From assembly GCA_009760855.2 (NCBI GenBank), contig WPIO01000003.1, positions 3,790,001 through 3,854,000 on the forward strand: a stretch of 64,000 bases of DNA. The letters are read 5' to 3'. This DNA is from Cristatella mucedo (lineage: Eukaryota; Bryozoa; Phylactolaemata; Cristatellidae). Positions 1 to 16,600 of this stretch are shown here, piece after piece; position 1 is the first letter of the stretch, and each line of letters starts with the position of its first letter. Below the pieces are notes generated by a model. The model made no database searches. It had not been told where the DNA came from and saw nothing but the letters and a program-made list of their open reading frames with translations. A program made the position numbers and the translations under genes.

Positions 1-1962
1 GGTAGAGTAGGTCCCGGCTGCTAGGTAATGCCTATAAGGGTTCGCCCACAAGGTTTGTGAGCTTGGTGATTCAGATGTCGGGGGGGGGGAAGGACAAGGT
101 GGGGGAGTGAGTGAGAGGTCAATAGTCCTGCCTGACCTCTTAGTTGCTGTGATGTTTAGGCACAATGTGCAGCTGGCAGCATCTAGGCCGGCTGGCCAGT
201 GGGTCGTGAGCCCTGCCGGCCAAAACCGGAGGGCTATAAGTGGTAGCTGTCGGCATGAAGCAGCTACTGGTCGTATGGGTGGTAGGTGTGTTATGTTTGT
301 AGTGTTTTGTGTGTGTGTTGTGCTGTTTAGCGGTGTGTTGTGTTTGTATGTGGGGTCCGGCTAACAGGACTAGTGCATGTTCGCTTACTTACTGGCTCAC
401 GGCTGATCAGCAGTGATAAAGCGATTGGTAAGCACGTGCAACAACAGTTGCGTAAAGACTAACGGCCTTATTCATGTTGCTTACTTCGGAATGTTCAATG
501 CTGTAGGGAGCGTGTGTTGTCGCCGAAGAGGCACACGAATATGATAGTTGCTCGTGGCTGTGGCCGGACGGCACATGGCATGCCCAGGCCTCATTGGGAT
601 CATTGGCAACCGATGGTGACCAGGAAGGTGGAGAACATGGTTCTCAGAAAGACCTGTAGAAATCTGGCAAAATTTTACTCGTGGTGCCTTGCCACCGTAG
701 GCCACGCTGTCCGAATTTCGTAGTGATGCGAGCCTCACCTAAGTCAATCAAGCATCCAGATGACCCAGTAACCTAGTCAACCAATGAGAGACGATTCCAG
801 CAGCAAGCTGGACAGTCAATCGACTCCACCGCCTTATTCGATTGTCATTCATGTTCAATGCCCGACCTAACCCGAATATGTTGCAAATGTTGATGTCTCA
901 ATATGTCATCTTTTCGGAGTAAGGCTGCCTCAAGTTTTGTGCCTTGGCTTAATAGCTAGCTGAATGAGTGCAAACAATCAGCTGGCCATTAAGTATGCCT
1001 CTCCAGTGGCCTCGGTTCTCCAGAGGTTTTGCTGGACATTATGTGGTTTAGTCAGTAACTTCGACTTATTTACGGTCTGCTTGGCTTCTGCCTTGGCTCT
1101 GGCCGGATTCGCAGGCAAGCTAGGCCAGAGCAGCTAATTGCTGGAGGGCTGGATCCGACCGTGTTAAAGGTAGCACAGGCTATCGAGGCTCCATTTTTAG
1201 TGATTAGGGGCCTGTATGTGGCCCTGCCCAGCAGAGGAATCTGTTGGCCGATCAGTCGGTGCTGTTGCTCAAGTTCAAGTTCAAGGGAAAGTCGGCAAAA
1301 GCTACTGCAGTTCAGCCGGAGTGCTAGGGGACCGGACCGGACCTGGGTCGGGGCAGGGTGCACAAGGGGCAGGATACGATGTGCTACTCGGGAGCTCGTG
1401 TCAGATGCCACCCTGTCGTCCGCCGGCAGCTTCACAACGTTTGCTTGGCCGAAAAACGGAGTTTCCCTTCATGGGTTCTTTGAGTGGCTATAACTGAGCG
1501 ATATCGGTGGCCCACGTAATCTTGCATACTGCCGTCAGGTAGTGGGAAGCCGTGGCCAAGGTGGCAGCCAGCCCACGGCAACCCGGGCTACCTGCCAGAA
1601 GCCATAGGCTGTGCTATGCCCAACGTGAGCACTTTATAAACCAAGCAGCCATTGACTACTTGGAATGGTGTGTGGGCACTTCGTTTACTCTGTCATCTAA
1701 CCGTGTTCCAGCTAATTAGGCAAAGCATTTATACGGCAGCAACTGGGTGAATGGATGTCTCCCGAGTCGTTAATGGATGTCTCACGAGTCGTGGATGTCT
1801 AACCTGAGAGTCGCAGCCTGTTGGTGGCACGCAGGAGTCACTGCCTGCCGTTCGGCCGGCACCGCAGCAAGCCCAGTTTAAAGCGGCAGCCGCCATTCGA
1901 AGTCTTGTGTTCACGGCTGCCCGGCACATCCGGCGCTTGCAACGTGCGTTTCTTTCCTGCAG
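1..1962. other. Upstream region / 5' intron of PDE7
   Basis: No exon is identified here. The PDE7 exon at 1963 opens with a splice acceptor in phase 0, so an upstream coding exon or 5'-UTR exon must lie in this stretch or left of the window. Open frames at 107-364, 1161-1493 and 481-738 have no recognisable content and no convincing splice context. A short imperfect tandem (ATGTCTCxCGAGTCGT) occurs near 1753-1800. Confidence 0.4.
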
Positions 1963-7112
<5,150 letters not shown>

Positions 7113-7880
7113 GGCACGTGGCGCGCATGACGTGGCACGTGCCCAACCAAGTTGGGTGTCAGGCGGCCGAAGGCTTGCATGCCTGCAACCGGCTTGTGTT
7201 TCGACACCGGCCGGCCGCGTGCCGGCCAAATGAACTTTTCCACCCAAAACCATTCCAATGAGATTTGCCACATTTGGCACCTCTTACGACTACAGCGGGC
7301 ACTTCGATCCCACGCCTTCCATGGGAAGGCGATGATGACGAGCCTGTGCTTCCCCCTGTCTGCTATGCAGCATCTGGTGCTTCCTACCCTCGGTGGGCAG
7401 TTCCACCGTATGACATGACTGCATACGCAGACAGACAGTCGCACACATGCAAGTATACCGATAATCGATGCGGATGTGGTGCTGTACCGCTACCCACTGA
7501 CTGCTTCGGTCGCGGCAGAAGCAGCAACAACGGGTCGTACGACGACGGCCCTCGACGGCCAGACGACACTGCCGCAGTCCGTTGCTACCAGTCAGCGACC
7601 AGAAGAGAGTTGTTATCCACTAACGACCGACTGCAGCCAGTCGGACAGACAGGAGGTGCCGGCCCCCTTGGCGCTGTCCTGGAAACCACATTCCCGTCCT
7701 GTCCACTTCGACGTTGGCTACTAGCTCGTTCATATTTCTTTTAATAGCCGCAAGACGTTATTTATTGTTTATTTTTTGCGTGAGAAAATCACCCGACAAG
7801 TTGAGAGCCGGGTAGGCCACGTGCGCTTGGCCACTTTAGTCTTTCGTATTTTTGCATATACTAATAAACAACTTGCAACA
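7113..7880 (+). other. PDE7: PDE7 3' UTR
   Basis: Follows the PDE7 stop without further gene-like structure. AT-rich sequence around 7740-7790 and 7850-7870 leads to the poly(A) signal. Confidence 0.6.
7863..7868 (+). terminator. PDE7: AATAAA poly(A) signal of PDE7
   Basis: Canonical AATAAA about 750 bp after the stop, followed within 40 bp by a GT-rich stretch (cttagtgtgtgcctgg), the usual cleavage-site context. Confidence 0.65.
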
Positions 7881-8865
7881 TGACGCCACTCGGCTTAGTG
7901 TGTGCCTGGAGGTTTATTGAGCCTTCGTCATGCAGCGCACCGACTCATGCACGGCTGCTGCTCGGAGCTGCTCCCAGCGGCAGCAGCTCATGTCACGCAG
8001 CAGCTGTCAAGCAAGAGACGTCAAGCAGCAGACAAAACCAGTGCCAGCGCCGAGCGCAGAATTCAGCTCTTGGAGACACCATCTCCTAGTCATAGCCTCC
8101 TAACGACCGAGTGTTCAAGGAAGCCGCATCCGGTGTGGCTGGTGCAGCTCGGCCGACCGAGGTGCTCCCACAGCCAGTGCCCACTACGCGTTGATTGCTG
8201 CCAGCGGACTGATGCTGCTGTTTGAAGAGCCGAGCTTAGTGTGGGCCGACTTGAGCAGGTGCGGCCCGAACTGCAACGATGACAACCGAACTGCATCGGA
8301 TCTGACGGGGCAGCTGGACAGCAACGGGAATGGTCAGCCAGTGCTTGTCATCACTGTTTGTCAAGTCACCCATATAGCTGGCAAACAACAACAACCAAGT
8401 CGGCTGGCATGTCGGCCGAGGACTGACTGCCGGGAATAGACTCACTTAAAGAGGCCTATTTTCAGAGTAGCCATTTCAGGCTACTTATGGTCAGACACAG
8501 GATGTAGTGATCGACCACACACGGCCAATGTGGGCACCGAGAAAAGCTTTGAAGGCAGGCCTCAAAACCTGATCGGACTACACATGAATGGGAAGTGTGG
8601 GTGAGGTAAGAGAGGGGTAGGGAAGGTGAACCACACATACCCAGATGTATGCAGACCAGCAAAGCTTGTGGAACTCAGATGCAAACTCCCAACGGGAAAT
8701 TCTCCCATTGTGCAGGTGCTGAGATGTGAGCAAGTGCATGCTTTATGAACATACAGCAACCACTACAGCTTAGCCTTAACCAAGGCATTTTCAAAATATG
8801 CAAGGCTGATGCAACAGCTTCTGCTATGCTTGCTTTGGCAGCAGCAGTAAGCGAATGGTCTCTCA

Positions 8866-8940
8866 AACAAATGCAAAGCTCGTAAAAAGAGATTGAGTTC
8901 TCCGAGGACGCTTGATAAAGCGTATTATTATTATATTATT
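8866..8940 (+). mobile_element. LINE-a 3' tail fragment
   Basis: Sequence AAAGAGATTGAGTTCTCCGA followed by gcttgataaagcg and (ATT)n is the conserved 3' tail of the L2-like LINE-a family whose longest copy ends near 25665. Confidence 0.75.
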
Positions 8941-9004
8941 CGGTCTGCACTCAGCGGCTCAGCTATTCGGTGGCAAAGGGAAGTCACTCTGAAACAGGAG
9001 CACG

Positions 9005-9442
9005 AAATGTGCATACTTGAGTAACCACACTACTGAACTGCTGTACCAGTTTAAGGCTCCTCGTGACCTCACGTCCGGTATGGACAATAAATTACCTGCT
9101 CCAGTCCTCCGCTTAAAGTCCTCGGTTGGTGACAGAAATCTTTGCTCTGCAGGTCCTAGACTGTGGAACTCACTTCCACGGTTCTTACGCTACGACAACA
9201 CCTACTCTCCCGCGACCGACTACGGCACATTCTTTCCAGCCGACCCGAACTGCTACTTCCATGCTACTCACTACCTCAACTGCTCTCCTGACTCTGCTAT
9301 GCTTCCAACTTTGTCTTCGTTGCGTGAGATGAAGTCTGTTGGCTGCCGAATGTGTACTGAAAGCCGCTTGGGCTGTGAGTGCACTATGGAAAACTCTCCT
9401 GCCTAACACCCACATAGTCTTTGTGGTTGCATTACATTACTT
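9005..9442 (+). mobile_element. LINE-b 3' fragment, (ACATT)n tail
   Basis: Translates in part as VGDRNLCSAGPRLWNSLPRF, the C-terminal SxxPRLWNSLP motif of L2/CR1-like ORF2. It ends in the LINE-b 3' tail with CATTACATTAC. Heavily 5'-truncated, as is usual for LINE copies. Confidence 0.8.
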
Positions 9443-9726
9443 GGACTTGCTGAAGGTTAAGTAAATATAGGACGTGGTGACGTTGACAGGTGAGACCTAC
9501 TTTAGCAGGTTGATGGCACAGTCACGGCCTGTTGGCACGGACACATGTGCACACAGTTACACATGATTGCCGACACAAATTTGTGCCTATGCAACACACG
9601 ATACCATTAAATTTAAACACTGGGAATTTCGGGGAAAGGCTTTATCATGCAAACTCTCTAAAAAAAACATCGCATGAAAAAAGGCTTTTCTTACACAAAG
9701 GCAAGCCATGAACCGTCCTAATGCTT

Positions 9727-9898
9727 GCTGATTTAACAGGATCTTTTTGTATAGAGGCAGAAGAGCCTCAAAGGCTATCACCACCACTTGCAGAAGCAAT
9801 AAAGGATCGCCCACTGAAGGATTCGAGCCCACGATCACGGGACCGAGGTCAGGTAATGCAATTGCCTTACCTAGTGTGCCATCATGGCTCACCTAGAG
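9727..9898 (-). mobile_element. tRNA-derived SINE (SINE-B)
   Basis: On the minus strand it reads GCCATGATGGCACACTAGG (A-box-like), a B-box-like GGCTCGAATCC, then the SINE-B core (GGTGATAGCC..GGCTCTTC.GCC) and the tail CTGTTAAATCA. Similar copies lie at 46397, 47585, 57795 and 60037. Confidence 0.75.
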
Positions 9899-10282
9899 AG
9901 CTGACAATGGGGAAATCCTAAGTGTACATCTCCCTACGGCCACAATTAAAAGGCTACGAAACGCTACGTTTAGATTATCACAACTATACCACCATATGAC
10001 CACACACGCGCACGCAAGCGCACACACACACACACAGAGCACACTGGTTACCCCCTGAGAAAGCTTAAAGTCTATTTCATCCAGGAATATTTAAAGTAAA
10101 AGCCAAGTCCCCATCAAGTTTCTTGAGCCCATTCAGACAGGGTCGGAAGTCGTTGGTACAGGCTAGCATATCTAGCGACATCTGAAGCTCCTGCGCGCGC
10201 AAGCGTGGCTGGCTCACGCGACGGATTCGTGTAAAGTGTACACCCTTTGTCCTTACCCCCACGACTACAATCAGAGCTGCAC

Positions 10283-10610
10283 TTAGAATTTAAGTGCCTT
10301 GTTCACGACGGTGCAGCCTCCCTGTATAATTACCGGGGCGGCAGCAGCATGACCTTGAGAATCCCTAGCCGAAGAAGAAGCAGCAGCAGCCGAGGCAGCA
10401 GCAGCAGCAGCAGCAGCAGCGCCACCTAGGTGGCGCTTTGGAGTCGTCGGGCTGCCACGCTGCTGGTCCCAGCTGCTGCTGTTTTCCTTGTCCGGGCTGG
10501 CTACGAAACGGTACGCAAACTTTTTCTTCAGTGCTTGAGCGATCAGAGATGCCGGGTCGCTCGGATTGGCAAGCCTTGCAGCCTGCCTAACCGGCGTGCC
10601 TCCAGGAGAC
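10283..10610 (-). CDS. MTFR1: MTFR1 terminal exon
   Basis: Acceptor tttgcgcacag, phase 2 in; stop at 10283-10285. Encodes SPGGTPVRQAARLANPSDPA, then SLIAQALKKKFAYR, the most conserved MTFR1 C-terminal motif. An Ala/Ser tract follows, encoded by the triplet run at about 10375-10425. Confidence 0.93.
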
Positions 10611-13600
10611 CTGTGCGCAAAAGAAAGTAGGTACTGTGAGAAAAACCGGAAAATGAACACAGACAAGAGAAAAAAGATAACCATGCTGCTTTGTGCACAC
10701 GCTTAAGTTTTTACTAGGTCGATTCCAATACTAGTGCTACAAAGTACACCCAGGTTTAAGCTGAAAAGGCCGAAGTAGGACAGCAGTTAAGCACATGCTA
10801 TTCAAATGAAAAAACTTCAATGACAACGATAACAATAATGATAATTAGACATCTATATGGCACCATCAGAAAACCTTTATCTCTTTCTAGGCACTTTTAC
10901 ATATGCTGTAAAGGAAGCAGATCAATAAGGCTAGTGATAGCATGCACAGCATCAGCATGCATAAGCACACAGGGGACAATTCACACGTACAAAACAAATT
11001 ATGCGAGGAAGAGGTATGTTTTTAGCATCTGCCGTCAAGTTAAGGGTTGTCGTGACGCCAGTTGGTAATGGGTTGCAGGCTTTATTAGCATGCAAACTAA
11101 AGGCAGAGAGGTTAGTTTGAGGCATAGCTAAACAAGGCAGAAAAGTGGTACGAAGTGCTACGTAAAAGTGGCATGATTTCTAGCCAGATTGGGTAGTCGT
11201 TTGGAAAGATAGGATGGAGCAAGAAAATGAAGAGATCTCAAAGTGAAAGACGAAAATATATGAAGTCGAAATGCTGCTCGATGAGGAACCGTGACGAGGT
11301 CAATCGCAAGATGGACTAACCACTGCATACAACAAAGCTGGGACAGACGACAGGGATCACACAGCTGGGTGCACACGAATGCTGCACGGCTGCCGCTGCA
11401 CACCAAAAGAAAGGTACAGCTACAACCCCGATTCTCACTACAGGTTTCAACAAAGCTAGTTAATATAGAGGTGATTTAAACGCACAATACATTACATTAC
11501 ACACAGAGTAAAGTACAACAAATCATAGCTAACATCGCTGTAATAAGCTCAGTGTGGTCCCAGTGGGTAGGTTGGGGTGGGAGTAAGAGGGAAGGGCATA
11601 ATACTTAATTGGAAATTGCAGAAATAATATAGGACGTGTGAGATGGCCAGATTTTTATGAGCTACCGCCGACAGCCGATCTAAACTTGCAGCTAAACAAA
11701 ATCAGACAGGTTTCACTTCAAACGGTACATAATATGAAGCCAGCCAAGAATGTAAACCGTGCCTGCATAGGTGGGACTCGAAGTCAAAAAGTAAAGGTCA
11801 GCTGACTAAACGGCTTCATTTATATAGCGACAGAGCAGCCTTAGCAGCATTGATTCCTGCTCGCAGTAGGCGATGAAGGATTGCTTGAATGATTGATTGA
11901 ATCATCGACCGAATCATGGACCGTGACATGCGAACACCTTACATGTAAGCTAAGACGACGAGGGGGGGAGGAGGAGGAGGAGGAATTATGTTGCTGCCAA
12001 CCTGCCAAGACACTGTGAACACATTCAGTGTGCTCACATCAACCATCAGTCATTGCAATTAAGCCCTTAGATAGATCTCCGTTGAAATAGGAAGCAAACT
12101 TGGTTTGCTTAGGTTCAATGCATCCTAGGCATGACAATGTCGGTTTCTCTACTCCTTCTTCGGTACACGAAGAAGACAGTGAAATGCAGAGGCAAGACGG
12201 TTTAAGCTAGTCTATTTAGTAATGCATTGGGAAAGCAGCAAATTTAAGACTATGCATGACTATGGATCCCCAGGCAGCAACGGTGCAGAAATCTGGCAAT
12301 AATCCAGCCTAAATATATTGATATACACGCAGGTTTTCTGACTCTACCTAGTTTCAGATTAGGCACTGCTTTTTTTATAGCCAAATAACTAGATCTTTCT
12401 ATTTCTAGGCTTTTACTTTGGTAAGGATAAGAAATAGAACAATTTCCGAATAATTTTTTGTAGGAACTACATAGCGCAAATGCCATGCTGTGTATTCTAA
12501 ATACACTCATTTATTTATGCAGCTTATACTAGTGACTTACATGGTTTGGGGCAGCTGTTCTGATTGTCGTTTAATAATGAGTTTTACTTTCGAGATTCAC
12601 GACTTAGCCATTGCTGGGGTTCGGTATACATTGATAGACTTCATGCATTGATTAACTGCTTTCTCAAGCTGTTTCAATTTGTGTAACAATATAGCTAGAT
12701 GAGCCTTTTTTCATATTGAAGCTAGGATCTTGCTATTCCTATCAACAATTAACAAAAAACGTCTTAGCACCATACCCTTCAATGTAACTGTATTAGGTAG
12801 GCTTACCAAAGTGAGGCTTCATATATATAAAAATGGTAAAGTAAAAATACAAGGCCTAGTTAATACGGCCAGGCTAAGGCAAAAAAATAGTTATTTACAG
12901 CACTCTCACGAGGTTTACAATTTCAGCCACTAGATGGCTTCATAGGCTAGATTCTTGCCTGTCGATGGTGCGCAGTTTCACTGTGTGCAGTCCTTTCAGA
13001 ACATCAGCCATGCTAGGCACACCCAAAGATGTGGTTTCTTCAGGTACCGTTAGGCCTTTGCTAGCATTGCCACTCCAACCTGTGGAGCCAGCTCCCGATG
13101 CTGTAGCACAGCCGGCCTTCAAGCGTTTTCGCTAAAAGACGAAGCACAGAACAGTTAAAAAAGAAAATCGGTGCAACGTGGCACGAGCATTCACTTTTTG
13201 GATGACACTGTACTGCACCGGATTGATCAGGCTATCTTGAGCAACCAGGACATAGAACTTGAACTATGACGGCTTGCACAATATTACTGGATCAGACAAT
13301 AACCATCTAGCTTTATTAAAAGTAGACGAGTTTCAAATGCTTCACTTCGCTTTCACCTTGGAGGTTGCACCAAAGCATCGGATGCACTCTCAGGACTCAT
13401 TGAGTGCTATTCCACCTAGACGGTAACGCTAGCAATCGAGAAGTCTTACATTTCAGCACAAGTATGAAGCCTAGAAAAAGATTTCGTTCTCTTAGTGGGC
13501 TACACAATTTTTTTATTATTGTTAATATTATGTAGAATATCGCCACACGGGAAGCCTTTTCAGATGGGTTACTACTAGGCGACTCAACAGATTTAGGTTT

Positions 13601-16600
13601 CATGGCAGACAAGCAGTTTTGCATGTTTATGCTTTAAGTTTAGGTTTATAGTTACTTGTTTAGATTTATGGCTTAGGCCAAAAAGACATGTTTATGGCGT
13701 AAGGTTTATGAGCTAGCTAGCAGCGCTTTGGCAGATTTAGAGTATTATGTCATTGCAGATAAGCAGTTAGTCATGTTTATATTAGTTTAGGCTATGGCAG
13801 GGCAATTTATGGCTTTGCAGATAAGCGATTGCCTGCACGTGGACTTTATGTTTGGCAGGGACGGGATAGAAAGCCCAAACTAGTTATTTGGAGGCAAAGC
13901 TCCAGCAGCCAGAGATTTAGAGTGTCGTCCAGAGAGTCGTAGGAGGACCGGTATTAGCGGAAGGCAAAGTGTCAGAGTGTGCAGGAGTGCCCGAGCACAC
14001 GAGGATCACGGGAGTGTAATAATAATAATAATGCACTTGATAAAGAGCCCCAGAAAATCATCGGAGCCAGAGAGCAAGTCAGCCAGACCGCTTTCGAATA
14101 AAGTTCAGTAAAATAATAATAATAATAATTCACTTAATAAAGCGCCCTCAGAGAACTTAATCTCTCTCTGGGCGCTTTACATTTGCTGCAAAGTGAAATG
14201 CAATTGAATGGTAAGTAAAATCATGCTTAAAAACAAACAAAATGAATAGTATGGTTAGGGGTGACATGCACAGGGTCAGCATGCAAATGTGGTTAGTGGC
14301 AGCATGCACGGTGTCAGCACGCATAAGCACATCAAAGACGAATCACAGGGATCCGCTAAATGCTGTCCTAAATCCCCTACTTCCCGTGGTATCTCGCCTA
14401 CGAACTAGAGATCCCCTAGGTACCGGTAAATAGGGTATTGCCAGAAACGCTGTAGGTGAGGCGACCTGCTTATTACGCGTTTGGCACACCGAAACGGCAG
14501 TCGGCTAAGCAGCTTGACAAGCGACAGGGCATGCGTCCTCTGCCGAGCGTACACACACAATCCAAGTCCAAGGCGATTGATCACACGGCAATCATGAGAA
14601 GTGAGAAATAAGCATTCCCATCTCATTCATATTGGCATACCTCGTTGATTATGTCCACTACACTCTTCTGCTGAACAGTCACTGCAGGCATGAATGGAAG
14701 CGGTGGTGGAGGGGGTGGCGGCGGCAGCGGCGGAAAACCAGCTTGAGATGACAGAGGCGGTAGTGGCACGGCAACTGACACTGGCTGCACCACAGGGTCT
14801 GAAACGACCGAGCATGCACCGTCACAGGCAGCAGTAGCGGACGGCGGAGCAGCATGAGCAAAAGTCGGGATGGAGCGGCACACCGAAGTCGCAGTGACTG
14901 CGGCACAGTGTCAGTGGCCCATACCTGTACCTGGCGATCGGAAGCCACAGCTGCCCACGGCTTCCGCCTCTGTGCAGCCAGCCTGGTTGCTGGCACAGTC
15001 GCCACTGCTGCCCCTCAGTGCAAGCGCAGCAATCTGCTCCCTCAGCCTGGCCAGCTCTGCCTCTAGCTGACCGATCTTCTTCATGGCCTCCGTGTCATCA
15101 GTTGCTGTTGCACGTGATGCCGTCATTGTGGAGTCGTGACAGGCAGCGGAAGTCTGAAGAAAAGCCGTGGTTCTATTCGGTGTGCTGCATACGAAATTAC
15201 TCGATCCCGGCACGGTCGCTGACGACAAGTCCAGATGACTACAGGGGTTCGTCGTGCCTGGCCAAGCGAAGTGGTCCGCAGAGATTTCATGCCTAGGAAA
15301 ACACAAGGTTAAGTGTTGCAATGAGAGGCTGGGTGCCACAACAGAAAACTTGCTAGCAAAAAACAGTTAAAGCAACTCTCAATCAACTTCAGACACTTCT
15401 TTGTCCTACTACCGATTCTTCAGATCCCCACAGCTATGACATTGCACACACATGTTCATCATGAGTAACCAATAAACATCTGATATATAACTATCAAATA
15501 TAATTCATGCACACAGCATCCTAAGAGAACTCAATCTCAATCCAGGCGCTTCACATATGTCACGGGGCTCGAGCCCACGACCTCGGCCAGATCTTGGTCG
15601 GGGCGAGCACATTCACCGCTGGGCCAAACCAGCACTGATCCTAGTATCATCACCATTGTCATCACGCTTTATATGCTGGAAAAGAAGACTTTAATAACCT
15701 GGAAAAGAAGCATACCAATGGGCTAGTGATAGAAAGCAGTATCAGCATGCATATGCATATTAAAGACAATTCACATGCATCAGGTAAATGCAGGTTTTTC
15801 TTAGCTTTTTTTAAATGTTGCAAAGTCATGAGATGCCGTGACGTCCATTAGAAGTAAAGTTCCAGGAATTGGGAGCTTATTAACTAAAGGCACTGTCTCC
15901 AAAGGATTCGAAATTGGCTAGAAGCCCAGCTAAACAACTTCAGAAGTAAGAAAATCAGTGCTATGATGCCTAGGCTTATTGGAAAGTAGTTAGGGTAGTT
16001 AGGTGGGGGGGCAAGAGAATGAAGAAAACTCAGTAAAAGTGGGTGACACAACCACAAAGTCGACAAGCTGCTTGATGGGAAGCCATTGTGCAGCATTCAC
16101 AAGAGACAAGACAATCTGCCGAATTTTGGACCAACTGTAAGCATCCTATAGCACAGGCCGGAAGACATGTGGTGAATTGAGAGACAACAAGGGATGTCAC
16201 AAATGCAGGGACCAGCTTGGCTGCAGTATCCTTGTCCAATCGGCCGTTTGTATGCAATAGTGCAAAGCTGAAAGTAGGCAGACTTGACACACGAGATTTA
16301 CTTAGCTCATGCAAGGTTGGGCACAAGCCTTGACAGAACACAAGGCTGCCTGCAATGCAGGCAAGCAAAATTACTCAAGGCATACTGCTTAAGTTTTAAC
16401 CGGGACCAGGTCTTAATATACCGTTCCTTTCGGCAGGTCTGCTGCTTAGAAGCTGGGCCGGTTGAAAGTTTGAGGCTGTGGAATTGCCAAAGGCAGCCAC
16501 TGACAGATGGCCTCACGATATAATTAACGAGTAAGGACCGAGAATGACCGATCTTCTTTTGTAAAAGAGAATGACCGATCTTCTTTTGTAAAAGGAATTT

